The notes beneath the pieces are model-generated. The model saw nothing but the letters and a program-made list of their open reading frames with translations. It had not been told where the DNA came from and ran no database searches. 64,000 nucleotides of DNA from JAEUMD01 sp050246945. Lineage in GTDB: Bacteria; Pseudomonadota; Alphaproteobacteria; Rhizobiales; Hyphomicrobiaceae. Below, one piece after another: positions 18,624 to 27,892 of this stretch. The first letter of the stretch is position 1. Every line of letters starts with the position of its first letter. Location of the stretch: NCBI GenBank assembly GCA_050246945.1, contig JBFWVC010000003.1, positions 62,001-126,000 of the forward strand, given 5' to 3'. The position numbers were made by a program, and so were the translations under genes.

Positions 18624-19196
18624 TCAGGCGTTGTCCTCGGTTGCGGCGGCCTCGCCCTCGAACATCTCGTCGGGATTGAAGGTCTCGATTTCCAGAGCCT
18701 CGTCCTTGATCACCGTCACGTCCTCTCCGCGGGCCTGACGCTCGGCCTCGTCCTCGGAGCGAGCGACGTTGAGCTTCACGCGAACGGAGACTTCCGGATG
18801 CAGCGCGATCTCGACTTCGTGTACGCCCAGTTCCTTGATCGGCTTCTCCATGGCGACCTGATTGCGGTCGATGGTGAAACCGCCCGCGGTCACGACGTCG
18901 GAGATGTCGCGCGTCGAGACCGAGCCATAGAGCTGGCCGGTGTCGCCTGCCTGGCGGATGGCGATGAAGATCAGCCCATCGAGCTTTTCGGCGACCTGCT
19001 GGGCCTCTTGCTTGTGGGCGAGGTTGTCGGCCTCGAGCTGGGCGCGCTGGCTCTCGAAATGCTTGCGGTTCTCTTCATTGGCTCGCAGCGCCTTCTTCTG
19101 CGGCAGCAGGAAATTGCGGGCATACCCATCGCGCACGTTCACGACATCGCCCATCTGTCCGAGCTTGGCAATGCGCTGAAGCAGGATGACTTGCAT
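18624..19196 (-). CDS. rplI: 50S ribosomal protein L9
   Basis: L9 binds 23S rRNA domain V with its N-terminal domain and projects a long helix from the L1 side of the ribosome. The 190-residue protein has the conserved MQVILLQRIAKLGQMGD opening and GYARNFLLPQKKA. It is longer than the 149-residue E. coli protein because of an acidic C-terminal tail, as is usual in alphaproteobacteria. AAGGAG lies about 10 bases before the ATG. Confidence 0.97.
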   Translation of the reverse strand: MQVILLQRIAKLGQMGDVVNVRDGYARNFLLPQKKALRANEENRKHFESQRAQLEADNLAHKQEAQQVAEKLDGLIFIAIRQAGDTGQLYGSVSTRDISDVVTAGGFTIDRNQVAMEKPIKELGVHEVEIALHPEVSVRVKLNVARSEDEAERQARGEDVTVIKDEALEIETFNPDEMFEGEAAATEDNA

Positions 19197-19319
19197 GGCG
19201 TTCTACTCCTTCTTGTTCCGTCTGGTGTTGGTTCCGTTCGGGCCCGCGGCGCTGACGGTGTCAGTTGTGACTTGCAGGTTTACCGGTCGGGTTTGGTGGC
19301 ATTTCGCGTGGCTCAGTGT

Positions 19320-20315
19320 TCATGTGAATCCCGATGGCGGTGGTCGACCCGGCGGCAGGTTCGGTGGTTTGCGGATTGGCAGGAAGCTGTCGGCAATGCC
19401 GACGAGCGCGATGATCAGCGACACACCGGTATTGAGGATCAGGAGTGCGCCATAGAGCCCCCACAGGGCAAACGGACGCCAAGGCTGACCGCGCGTGATG
19501 TAGTGAACAACTGCCAACCCCATCAGCACGTAGGCAAAGAACAACGCACCGGAAACGGCGGATGCGGCCAATGCAACGTAGCCCGGCACGAACGTCAGAG
19601 CACTCGCAGCAGCGAGCGCCAGCGGCGTGGTGCGGGGGAAGCGCATCGCCGGTATGTCCGGCCAGGGGCGGGTAAGCTTTCCTGAAGCCAGCGTGATCTT
19701 GGCAGCAAGCCAGAGATTGAAGAGAACAGTCAGCATCCAGGAAAGCGCGGTCGCTGCAGGAAGCAAATAGATGCCGACATCCGTCAGCCGGCCGAGGTCT
19801 TCCGCGCTCATGGCCGTGCCGCCATTCATCGCTTCGAACTGCGCCTTAAGCACGACATCGATGAGCTTGCGCACCTCGGTGCGCAGCGTCTCCATGTCGG
19901 GGCCGATCATCAGGATGGCTGCGAGCGCCATAACGCCGGAGATGCCGGCAGCCCAGATGACGATTCGACCGATCGGATACCATTCTATCCCGGTTGTCGG
20001 ATCGACGTCGGGTCCGGGTGCGGCGGCGGCCCGGTTCAGCGTCACCAGATAGATGAGGATTGTCGAGGGTATCGCCTGGGAAATGGCGAAGACGGCGCCG
20101 ACGGCTGGCGTCGTCAGCAGGGCCATTGCTAGCGTTCCGACGACACCTGCTGCAAGTGTGGTTCCCCAGCCCCACCCGAAGCCTGCGAGGAACAATGGCA
20201 GCGGCGTCAAAAGGAACAGGATGACGCGCATTGCGAGCGGCCCGGTGGTGGCAGAAACGAACACCACCGCCGCTGCGACGCCTGCCAGGAGGCCTATGAG
20301 GTAGTTGCCACGCAT
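19320..20315 (-). CDS. DUF2232 family membrane protein
   Basis: A 331-residue multi-spanning inner-membrane protein with about eight hydrophobic segments. DUF2232 proteins, related to Bacillus YybS, regularly sit between rpsR and rplI in alphaproteobacteria; their function is unknown. The start MRGNYLIGLLAG was preferred over an ATG 21 codons upstream because the shorter form begins directly with the first membrane helix. The C-terminus is proline-rich (NLPPGRPPPSG). Confidence 0.82.
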   Translation of the reverse strand: MRGNYLIGLLAGVAAAVVFVSATTGPLAMRVILFLLTPLPLFLAGFGWGWGTTLAAGVVGTLAMALLTTPAVGAVFAISQAIPSTILIYLVTLNRAAAAPGPDVDPTTGIEWYPIGRIVIWAAGISGVMALAAILMIGPDMETLRTEVRKLIDVVLKAQFEAMNGGTAMSAEDLGRLTDVGIYLLPAATALSWMLTVLFNLWLAAKITLASGKLTRPWPDIPAMRFPRTTPLALAAASALTFVPGYVALAASAVSGALFFAYVLMGLAVVHYITRGQPWRPFALWGLYGALLILNTGVSLIIALVGIADSFLPIRKPPNLPPGRPPPSGFT

Positions 20316-20458
20316 GTTTCTCGCTGTCCCGCGGAGCCCGCGGTTAGAGACGCGTGCCCGCTGCGGGCCACGTCCCAACCATGCCGATCAAACTCGAACG
20401 ACGTACCAAAACGGCGCTCCGGGCATCACGCTGCGCCCGGAGCAAATCTTTCGATCTC

Positions 20459-20713
20459 TTATTTCACGACGAACGGCAAGAGACCCAGGAAGCGGGCGCG
20501 CTTGATGGCGCGGGCCAGTTCACGCTGCTTCTTCGCCGAAACGGCCGTGATGCGCGAGGGGACGATCTTGCCGCGCTCGGAGATGTAGCGGCCAAGCAGG
20601 CGCACGTCCTTGTAGTCGATCTTGGGCGCGTTGGCGCCAGAGAACGGGCAGGTCTTGCGACGCCGATGGAACGGCCGGCGCGGCGCGGACGAGGTGGATG
20701 CGATCTCAGCCAT
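20459..20713 (-). CDS. rpsR: 30S ribosomal protein S18
   Basis: S18 forms a heterodimer with S6 and binds the platform of the 30S subunit. The 84-residue protein has the CPFSG motif near residue 22, the basic RRRK stretch, and the conserved IDYKDVRLLGRYISERGKI. The gene starts 3 bases after the rpsF stop, so the partners are translationally linked. Confidence 0.97.
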   Translation of the reverse strand: MAEIASTSSAPRRPFHRRRKTCPFSGANAPKIDYKDVRLLGRYISERGKIVPSRITAVSAKKQRELARAIKRARFLGLLPFVVK

Positions 20714-20716
20714 CTA

Positions 20717-21226
20717 TCAGCCCTCCGAGCCGGGGTTGGAATCGCGCGGCGGCCGCGCGCGGAATGTGGAACCTTCGCGGTCGCCGCGGGGCGGACGGTC
20801 ACCGCGCGGGGGACGATCACCGCGGTCGCCGCGCGGGGGACGGTCGCCGCGATCGCCACGGAAGCCGCCGCCACGCGGGCCGCGGCTCTCGCGCTCGTCG
20901 CGGTCGCCCTTGCGCATCATCACGGACGGCTCGGCCTCGTGCGTTTCGACCTTCACGGTGAGAAAGCGCAGAATATCGGTGGAGATGCCCATACGGCGCT
21001 CCATCTCGGCCACTGCGGCAGGCGGGGCATCGATGTTCAAGAGCGTGTAGTGCGCCTTGCGGTTCTTCTTGATCTTGTAGGCGAGTGACTTCACGCCCCA
21101 GTACTCATTCTTCACCACCTTGCCACCGTTCTCGGCGATGACGTCCGAGAACTCCTTGGTCAAGGCTTCAACCTGCTGGTTGGAAACGTCCTGGCGCGCC
21201 AGGAATACATGCTCGTACAGCGGCAT
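20717..21226 (-). CDS. rpsF: 30S ribosomal protein S6 with Arg/Gly/Asp-Pro repeat tail
   Basis: Residues 1-100 are a normal S6 fold (MPLYEHVFLARQDVS..., NEYWGVKSLAYKIKKNRKAHY). From about residue 118 the 169-residue protein continues in a low-complexity tail made of RGDRPP and RGD units in near-tandem order. E. coli S6 also carries an extra tail that RimK extends with glutamates, but its composition is different. The start at 21226 matches the family; an upstream in-frame ATG was ignored. It is the first gene of the operon. Confidence 0.95.
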   Translation of the reverse strand: MPLYEHVFLARQDVSNQQVEALTKEFSDVIAENGGKVVKNEYWGVKSLAYKIKKNRKAHYTLLNIDAPPAAVAEMERRMGISTDILRFLTVKVETHEAEPSVMMRKGDRDERESRGPRGGGFRGDRGDRPPRGDRGDRPPRGDRPPRGDREGSTFRARPPRDSNPGSEG

Positions 21227-21703
21227 GTGTTGGCCTTTCTTCGTTCGATTTGTCCGCCTCGGCGCATAGCCTCTCGAGGACCCGTGAAAGGCCTTCGAGA
21301 TCCTTTTCAGAGCGGAGACACGGGGAGACGAGGGTGGTTGGTCCTCTGGGCGGCGCACACCGGGCCTTGCGTCAACACGTTGAAATGTCTCAGCAACCTT
21401 ACCCCGGGCGCGAAACGCACCTCTCCCGTTCAGCCTCCGACCGAAGCGGGTGACGGCCGGGTTATAGGGGTGTTTGGGATCAGCGGCAAGCGTGTTCTCG
21501 CCGCAAGCTGCCTACCGAGGTCCGTTGCCAACTTCGAATTCGCTTTCTTCTTGCTTGGATAGGTTGCCGCTCAACGTCGTGCGCTGGAGTGTTCGTGTCG
21601 ACTTTTGTCGATGACGCGATATGTTTGGAGTGCCCAGGGGCGGGTTCGGGCTGGACCTATTCAATTCCATGCACCCGGTGTTGCGGCGATCAAAAGACGA
21701 CCA
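21227..21703. other. divergent intergenic region between rpsF and the hybrid kinase
   Basis: This 477-base stretch holds the rpsF leader and promoter on the minus strand. The kinase promoter should be in the left-to-right direction near 21.5-21.6 kb but was not identified. No gene is seen; the short frames are chance. Confidence 0.5.
21461..21489 (-). promoter_or_regulatory. sigma70-type promoter of the rpsF operon
   Basis: On the minus strand TTGCCG (complement of 21484-21489) is followed after exactly 17 bases by TATAAC (complement of 21461-21466). The predicted transcript start is near 21454, giving a leader of about 228 bases before rpsF. That is long enough for an autoregulatory S6:S18 binding structure, which was not resolved here. 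Confidence 0.5.
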
Positions 21704-23692
21704 ATGGCTTATCAAACTCCCATCCACGGCGCACTCTCGAACAAGTGGCAGCGGATGATCGACATTCTTGCCCGCATTTCCGGGTTTGCTGCTGCATTGG
21801 TCATGCGCACCGATATTTCGGAAATCGAGGTTCTTGTTTCAAGCAAGTCCGAGGGCAACCCCTATCACCCGGGCGATAGGGCGAAACTCGACACCGGGCT
21901 CTATTGCGAGACAGTGATGAGTGAGCGTCTGCCGCTGTATGTGGGAAACGCACTCGACGATCCGGATTGGAAAGACAATCCAGATATCGAACTCGGCATG
22001 GTCTGTTACTTCGGCATACCCCTCTCATGGCCAGACGGGAGTTCGTTCGGGACCATCTGCGTGCTGGACAGCCAGGAACGGAGGCTTGTTCCTGAGTGCG
22101 AAGAGTTCATGCTCCTGATGCGCGAGGTCATCGAAGCGGACCTTCAGCGACTGGTCCGCAGTGCCGAGGAAGCCCGGCAATCGGATGCCATCCTGCATGA
22201 GGCGGAAGGGCGGTATGCGGGGATATTCCATCAGGCGGCGCTCGGCATCGCATGCGTCGGGCTGGACGGAAGGTGGTTGGAAGTCAACGATCGGCTTTGC
22301 GAAATAGTCGGCTACAGTTCCGACGAAATGAACACGCTTACATTTCAAGCCATCACGCATCAGGACGATCTCGAGCCAGATCTCAATTTGCTCCAGCAAC
22401 TATTGAACAATAAAATTACAACCTACTCGTTGGAGAAACGATACCTGCATAAGCAGGGGCATGACGTCTGGGTCATGCTTACGGTTTCCTTGGTTCGGTA
22501 TTGCGATGGCTCGCCACACTATTTCGTGTCGATCATAGAGGACATAACCGACAAGAAATTTCTGCAAAGGGAGTTCGAGCAGGCACAAAAACTTGAAGCC
22601 ATGGGCAGGCTCGTTGGCGGCATGGCGCACGAGTTCAACAACAAGTTATCCGCGATCACTGGGAATCTTTGTCTGGCCTTGCAACGACCCAATTCGTACC
22701 AAGACTATGTCAGAGATGCCGAAAAGCTGTGTTTTCAGGCGTCCGAAATGATCGGATCCCTTCTCGCCTACGCACGCAAGAGTCCTTCCGAAAAACATGT
22801 CGTGACCTTGGTGCCGTTCCTCAAGGCCGTGTTCAAGAGCTTCCAGGTCGTCGTACCGGATAACATCGATCTCGTAGTCGAGCTCGGTGACGAACAAATG
22901 CAGCTGCGCGGCAATGCCACTCAAATCCAGCAGATCGTCGTGAACCTGATCAACAACGCGATCTACGCCGTGCATTCCGCGAAACGCCCAGAAGTCAGGG
23001 TCGAGCTGGAGAAGTTCGAGGCAAGCCCCGAGTTCAAGAGACGACATCCCTCGCTGACGTCAAAACGCCTGGCGAAGATCGTCGTGGAAGACAACGGCAT
23101 TGGCATGTCGAAGCATGAACTGGAACGGATTTTCGACCCCTTCTATACGACGAAGCCCATCGGCAAGGGGACGGGATTGGGTTTGGCCATGGTTGCCAGT
23201 CTTGTCGAGCAGCACGGCGGCATCATCGAAGTGGATAGCGATCCAGGACGTGGCGCGAGGTTCGAGGTTTTTCTTCCGCTTCTGGAGCAGGAGCAATCGC
23301 AGGCCGAGAAGGTCGACAAGGAGCCCATCGTTTCGGGCGACGGACGCACCATTCTCGTCGTGGACGACAACGAGAACGTATTGATGATAACGAGCGAGGT
23401 GCTTCAAATGCTCGGATACGATGTTCTGATGGCGCGAGAGGGGAAGCAGGCTCTGGAGATATACCTGGCAAACGAGCAGATCTCGTGCGTGCTTACAGAT
23501 GTGGTCATGCCGGTCATGGGGGGCGTCGAATTGTTCAATCGTCTGAAAGCGATCGATGCTGCTGTCAAGGTGGTGTTCATGACAGGGCATGATGCCCGCG
23601 ATGTCGTGTCCACGTTGAATGCGGCAGTCTTGTTGAAGCCCGTCAATTTTGCAGAATTGAACGTGGCCCTGCAGCGAACACTCAATTCGTGA
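21704..23692 (+). CDS. soluble hybrid sensor histidine kinase (GAF-PAS-HisKA-HATPase-REC)
   Basis: A cytoplasmic hybrid kinase of 662 residues with no membrane segment. Domains in order: GAF-type (about 10-160), PAS with PAC (165-290, ending ISIIEDITD-like), HisKA with the phospho-accepting His309 in GGMAHEFNNK, HATPase_c with N-box VNLINNAIYAV, G1 VVEDNGIGM and G2 GKGTGLGLAM, then a receiver domain with DD near its start, phospho-accepting Asp599 in LTDVVMP, and KPVNF. No partner regulator is adjacent. The frame is open further upstream (ATG at 21611), but the GAF-like domain begins soon after the ATG at 21704. Signal unknown; GAF plus PAS suggests a redox, light or small-molecule input. Confidence 0.87.
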   Translation: MAYQTPIHGALSNKWQRMIDILARISGFAAALVMRTDISEIEVLVSSKSEGNPYHPGDRAKLDTGLYCETVMSERLPLYVGNALDDPDWKDNPDIELGMVCYFGIPLSWPDGSSFGTICVLDSQERRLVPECEEFMLLMREVIEADLQRLVRSAEEARQSDAILHEAEGRYAGIFHQAALGIACVGLDGRWLEVNDRLCEIVGYSSDEMNTLTFQAITHQDDLEPDLNLLQQLLNNKITTYSLEKRYLHKQGHDVWVMLTVSLVRYCDGSPHYFVSIIEDITDKKFLQREFEQAQKLEAMGRLVGGMAHEFNNKLSAITGNLCLALQRPNSYQDYVRDAEKLCFQASEMIGSLLAYARKSPSEKHVVTLVPFLKAVFKSFQVVVPDNIDLVVELGDEQMQLRGNATQIQQIVVNLINNAIYAVHSAKRPEVRVELEKFEASPEFKRRHPSLTSKRLAKIVVEDNGIGMSKHELERIFDPFYTTKPIGKGTGLGLAMVASLVEQHGGIIEVDSDPGRGARFEVFLPLLEQEQSQAEKVDKEPIVSGDGRTILVVDDNENVLMITSEVLQMLGYDVLMAREGKQALEIYLANEQISCVLTDVVMPVMGGVELFNRLKAIDAAVKVVFMTGHDARDVVSTLNAAVLLKPVNFAELNVALQRTLNS

Positions 23693-23767
23693 ACCATCGG
23701 ACAGCTTGTTCGAATTGCCCGATTTTCGATTTCTGATCTGCTCCGATTTGTGCCGGGTGCTCGGAAC

Positions 23768-24790
23768 TCACCTCTCGCTCTTTTTCACCTTTTCGCCTGG
23801 TGATTTGTCGGCGGCACGGGCCTCGTCCCATAATGCATCCATTTCCTGAAGATCGCTCTCTGCAGGCGACTTGCCCATCTCCGCCAGTCGCTGCTCGATG
23901 TGAAGGAAGCGGCGTGAGAATTTCTCGTTCGCACCGCGCAGAGCCTCCTCGGGATCGAGCTTGAGGTGACGGGCGACGTTTGCCATCACGAAGAGCAAGT
24001 CGCCCAGTTCCTCCTTGATGCGGTTCATCTCGCCAGGGATCGGTGGCGTCGCATGACCAACTCCGCGTGGATCCGCGGCGACGGATACCTCTTCCAGCTC
24101 GATCAGTTCCTCGCGCATCTTGTCGAAGACCGGGCGGATTGACGGCCAGTCGAAACCGACGCGGGCGGCCTTGTCCTGCAACTTGATGGCGCGCGACAGG
24201 GCGGGGAGCGCCAGGGGAACATCGGCAAGAAGGGACGTTTCACGCGTCGGTGCTTCGCGCGGCGAGACGTTCGACGCGACGAAATGAGCCTGCGATGCAG
24301 AGGTTGTATGACCAGCCTGCCGCGACTGGATCTGCATGCGCAACTCAGCCTTCTCGGCTTTCTCCTCAGCCTTGATGCGTGCCCAGAAATCGGGTGGGGC
24401 GCCGGCGGCGCGTTGTTCGGGCGTGCCGAAGACGTGCGGGTGGCGGCGGATCATCTTGCGTGTGACCGCATGCGCGACGTCATGGAAATCGAATAAGCCC
24501 TGCTCCTCGGCCATGCGGGCGTGGTAGACGACCTGGAGGAGCAGGTCGCCCAGTTCCTCCTCGAGATCGGCCATGTCGCCACGCGCGATGGCGTCAGCCA
24601 CTTCGTATGCTTCCTCGATCGTGTACGGTGCAATCGTTGTGAAACTCTGCTCCAGATCCCACGGACAGCCGGTTACCGGCGTGCGCAGGGATTTCATGAC
24701 CTCGACGAGGTCGCCGATCGTCTTGCGCTGGGTGGATTGAGCGTCGCCGCGCACCTGCACGGTGGGCTTTTCGGCCGGGTTGTCTGTCAT
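23768..24790 (-). CDS. mazG: nucleoside triphosphate pyrophosphohydrolase MazG
   Basis: MazG hydrolyses NTPs and dNTPs to monophosphates and is linked to ppGpp control and nucleotide-pool cleaning. The 340-residue protein has two MazG domains. The first contains CPWDLEQSF and EEAYEVADAI..EEELGDLLLQV (metal-binding acidic residues), the second FDWPSIRPVFDKMREELIELEE and EELGDLLFVMANV. A linker of about 60 residues between the domains makes it longer than E. coli MazG (263). It converges with the sensor kinase. Confidence 0.92.
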   Translation of the reverse strand: MTDNPAEKPTVQVRGDAQSTQRKTIGDLVEVMKSLRTPVTGCPWDLEQSFTTIAPYTIEEAYEVADAIARGDMADLEEELGDLLLQVVYHARMAEEQGLFDFHDVAHAVTRKMIRRHPHVFGTPEQRAAGAPPDFWARIKAEEKAEKAELRMQIQSRQAGHTTSASQAHFVASNVSPREAPTRETSLLADVPLALPALSRAIKLQDKAARVGFDWPSIRPVFDKMREELIELEEVSVAADPRGVGHATPPIPGEMNRIKEELGDLLFVMANVARHLKLDPEEALRGANEKFSRRFLHIEQRLAEMGKSPAESDLQEMDALWDEARAADKSPGEKVKKSER

Positions 24791-24904
24791 TGTTCGCAGG
24801 CCGTCCTTGGGCTAGTGAGGAAAAGGGCGTACACGCGTCTCGAGCAGCCTGCAAGCGGACGCCGGACGCAAGGTGCCGGTTCGGGCATCCGCAACGCGAG
24901 GGAT

Positions 24905-25660
24905 ATGGCCGCCGTGCGCATTCTCGTCAATGCCTTGATCATGATCGCAGAGATTGCTGCGGTTGTAGCCGCGGCGTGGGCTGGTTTGCATTATCCACTG
25001 GCATTCGCCGGCGCAACGGCGGGCGTGGCGTTCATCCAGGGCATCATGCTCGAGCATGCGCGGCTGAAGCACGAGCTGCCCTTCTATTTTGGACCGCGAG
25101 GCCCGCGTGCCGGTCTTCTGGTGCCGTTCGTAGCGACGACCAGCGCTCTCGTCAGGGCGGCCATTGGCGGCGTCGTCGCCCTGCTCACTTTTTCCGGGAC
25201 GGACACCGACAGGCTTTCATGGATCGCAGTCGTATTCGGTGTCACGCTCTATCTCGCAGCAACGATCCTGCGCGGGCTGGCACACCGTCTCGATGCACGG
25301 CCCGCTCGCTGGGGATATTTCCGGCTCGCCGCGCCCCTAGGCCTCATCTATTCCGCCGGACTCTGGCTGTTGTCGAGTTTCGGTAAGCTCCGAACGCCGG
25401 ATCTCACAGAGATGGGTCGCACGATCCTTTTCGAGACGCCGCAGAAGCCGACAATGGAACAGGGTAGCGAGCTTCTGTTCCGCATGAAGCTCTACATCGA
25501 CAGCGTGATCACTGCCTTGTTGAAGCCTGTCGTAGGGGCCGACTGGGCACCGATCGTCAGCATAGCCCTTTCGGTCAACGTCCTGACCGGATTCGTGGTG
25601 GCCATCTTCGCGGTGGTGATTGCGGAGATGGTGGTGCGTGCGGAAAACGCGATGTTGTGA
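24905..25660 (+). CDS. unknown multi-spanning membrane protein
   Basis: A 251-residue protein with about six hydrophobic segments (near 7-37, 70-100, 108-125, 140-155, 205-240). No family was recognised. It has one hydrophilic middle region (about 160-190, LTEMGRTILFETPQKPTMEQG). The ATG at 24905 begins immediately before the first membrane helix; the open frame extends upstream over the mazG promoter and start and was not used. It is divergent from mazG with 114 bases between starts. Confidence 0.6.
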   Translation: MAAVRILVNALIMIAEIAAVVAAAWAGLHYPLAFAGATAGVAFIQGIMLEHARLKHELPFYFGPRGPRAGLLVPFVATTSALVRAAIGGVVALLTFSGTDTDRLSWIAVVFGVTLYLAATILRGLAHRLDARPARWGYFRLAAPLGLIYSAGLWLLSSFGKLRTPDLTEMGRTILFETPQKPTMEQGSELLFRMKLYIDSVITALLKPVVGADWAPIVSIALSVNVLTGFVVAIFAVVIAEMVVRAENAML

Positions 25661-26332
25661 GCGGTCCTGCTGTGGTTCAGGCCGTCGGCTGCGCGAGCCT
25701 CTCTCATGCAACGCGAGGGGAGGGTGCGGCCGATGTCTTTTCTCAGGCGCGCAGGACTAGGTTGCGCGATGGCCTGGACGGACCGGCGCAAGGGTTCGCT
25801 GCGCTCCTGCCGCGTTGGTCTGCGGACTGTCCGCAGCACTTGAGAATGGCATCATCCAGTGTGGCGCCATGGTCGCGGCCGGATTGCATGAGGAGGCGTG
25901 GGTTCGATGTCTTCATCGAGGGCAGGTCGGGCCAGGGCATTGAGTACTGTCGCATGCCAGGGGGCACATGCGCAGCATCGGGCAAAGAAAGTAGATCGTC
26001 GATTTTTCTGAATACGCGCTTCGATCAGGCCCTGAAACGCTACAGCCGGCGGAAATTTGCGCGATTCGCGTAAGACATATTATGGAAAACAATGTCGTGA
26101 GTAATTTTGGGATCAGAATATTGCCGATTCAAATTTAGCGCCCGCTCCCAAAAACTGGACGATGCGGCAGCTCTCTTGGCAGGACGCCAATGCAGACAAT
26201 CGCAAGCTGCTTGAAAATATCACGCGGCACAATGCCGGGGCTGAGTATGCGATCATTTACTTCGTGGTTATCCCGGCTTCGCAGCCGCCCGGCGCGCGGA
26301 TTCGACGGTCCACGCGCCGTTTGATGTGCCGG
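25661..26332. other. large intergenic region without recognisable gene
   Basis: These 672 bases lie between the unknown membrane protein and the 3' end of pepA. The left part is GC-rich and holds short frames on both strands, none with a start signal or family similarity. Near 26060-26160 the composition turns clearly AT-richer than the surroundings. A decayed gene is possible but was not identified. Confidence 0.4.
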
Positions 26333-27892
26333 CTATTTCTCGTAGTGATCGGCCACCAGACGGTCGAGTAGCCTGACGCCCCACCCCGATCCCCAACTCT
26401 GGTTGATCTCGTTGCGCGGTGCATCCATCGCGGTGCCGGCAAGGTCGATGTGGACCCAGGGCGTATCCTTGACGAAACGTTGCAGGAAGGCTGCCGCGGT
26501 GCAGGCCCCTGCCCAGCGGCCGCCGATATTCTTCATGTCTGCATTCTTGCTCTCGATAAGCTTGTCATAGGCCTTGTCGAGCGGCATTCGCCAGACCTTC
26601 TCGCCAGTGGCGGTCGAGGCGGCAGCAAGTTCCTGGGCCAACGCGTCGTCGTTGCTGTAAAGGCCGGCATACTCCTTGCCGAGGGCGACCATGATTGCGC
26701 CAGTCAATGTGGCAAGGTCCACGATGAAGCGCGGCTTGAAGCGGTCAATGGCGTATGTGATGACATCGGCCAGCACCAAGCGACCTTCGGCGTCGGTGTT
26801 AAGGATCTCCACGGTCTGACCGGACAGCGACTTGACGATGTCACCAGGTCGGGTTGCGGTTCCAGAGGGCATGTTTTCCACGATGCCGATCAAGCCGACG
26901 GCGTTGACGCTCGCCTTGCGCGCGGCGAGCGCATGCATCAGACCCGTCACACAGGCCGCACCGCCCATGTCGCCCTTCATGTCCTCCATGCCCTGTGCGG
27001 GCTTGATGGAAATGCCGCCGGTATCGAAAACGACGCCTTTGCCGATGAAACAAATGGGCTTGGCGGCTTTCTTGCCCTTGGCTCCATGCCACTGCATCAC
27101 GGCGACGCGACCGGGGCGGATACTGCCCTGCGCGACAGCCAGAAGCGCACCCATCCCGAGTTTCTTCAACTCCTTGTCGTCGAGGATTTCGACCTCGACA
27201 CCGAGCTTCTCGAGTTTCTTTACCTCTGCTGCGAACTCGATCGGCCCGAGTGCGTTGGCCGGTTCGTTGACGAGATCGCGGGCCACCATCACGCCATCGG
27301 CGATGGCGCGCAGACGCTGGTAAGCCGCCTTGGCCTTCTCGGGCTGGGCGCAATGAATGGTGAGCTTATGCAACCCTTCGCGACGGGCAGACGATTTCTT
27401 GATCGCCGTATCGCCTTCGGCATTGTTGCCATTCTCCGCGTCCACAGGTCGTGTGAGGTACTTGCGGAACGTGTATTGGCGCAGCACAGCGCCCTGAGCG
27501 ATGAGTGCGGCAATCTCGCTGGACGTTTCTTCTGTGGTATCGTCGATCTCGACGATGAGGCTCGCAGTCTCGCATTTGCGTGCCGTGATATTGCCGACTG
27601 CCGTGCCGCCAAGTGTGACCCAGTCGTTCGGCATCTTGTCGGCGGGCTTTCCGCAGCCAACGAGCACCAGACGCTTGATTTCGAGGCCCGCGGGAGCCAG
27701 CAGCTCGACGGACTGCTTGTTGCGCCCCTTGAAGTCCGCCGCCTCGACGGCTTTCGAAAGTCCGCCCTTCGAGGTTTCATCCAGCTTGGTGCCGGCGCCG
27801 CCGAATTTCGGTCCTTCGCTGACGATGAGACCGCTGACAGCTTCTGTTCGCTTGTTGATGTCGGCGAATATGATCTCGAGGCGATCGGTCAT
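26333..27892 (-). CDS. pepA: leucyl (cytosol) aminopeptidase
   Basis: A two-metal M17 aminopeptidase that removes N-terminal residues; E. coli PepA also acts as a DNA-binding accessory factor in Xer recombination. The 519-residue protein has the variable N-terminal domain and the catalytic C-terminal domain with KGVVFDTGGISIKP (metal-binding lysine and aspartate) and the family signature NTDAEGRLVLAD (about 358-369). It is divergent from lptF across 607 bases, an arrangement conserved in proteobacteria. Confidence 0.96.
   Translation of the reverse strand: MTDRLEIIFADINKRTEAVSGLIVSEGPKFGGAGTKLDETSKGGLSKAVEAADFKGRNKQSVELLAPAGLEIKRLVLVGCGKPADKMPNDWVTLGGTAVGNITARKCETASLIVEIDDTTEETSSEIAALIAQGAVLRQYTFRKYLTRPVDAENGNNAEGDTAIKKSSARREGLHKLTIHCAQPEKAKAAYQRLRAIADGVMVARDLVNEPANALGPIEFAAEVKKLEKLGVEVEILDDKELKKLGMGALLAVAQGSIRPGRVAVMQWHGAKGKKAAKPICFIGKGVVFDTGGISIKPAQGMEDMKGDMGGAACVTGLMHALAARKASVNAVGLIGIVENMPSGTATRPGDIVKSLSGQTVEILNTDAEGRLVLADVITYAIDRFKPRFIVDLATLTGAIMVALGKEYAGLYSNDDALAQELAAASTATGEKVWRMPLDKAYDKLIESKNADMKNIGGRWAGACTAAAFLQRFVKDTPWVHIDLAGTAMDAPRNEINQSWGSGWGVRLLDRLVADHYEK

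Noticed and set aside
24521..24904. Upstream extension of the unknown membrane protein to 379 residues
   Set aside because: The extension overlaps the mazG coding start and promoter on the other strand and has no membrane character; the ATG at 24905 begins right at the first helix.
25047..25060. Perfect palindrome CATGCTCGAGCATG as another copy of the intergenic repeat
   Set aside because: It lies inside the unknown membrane protein gene, is only 14 bp, and lacks the repeat core.
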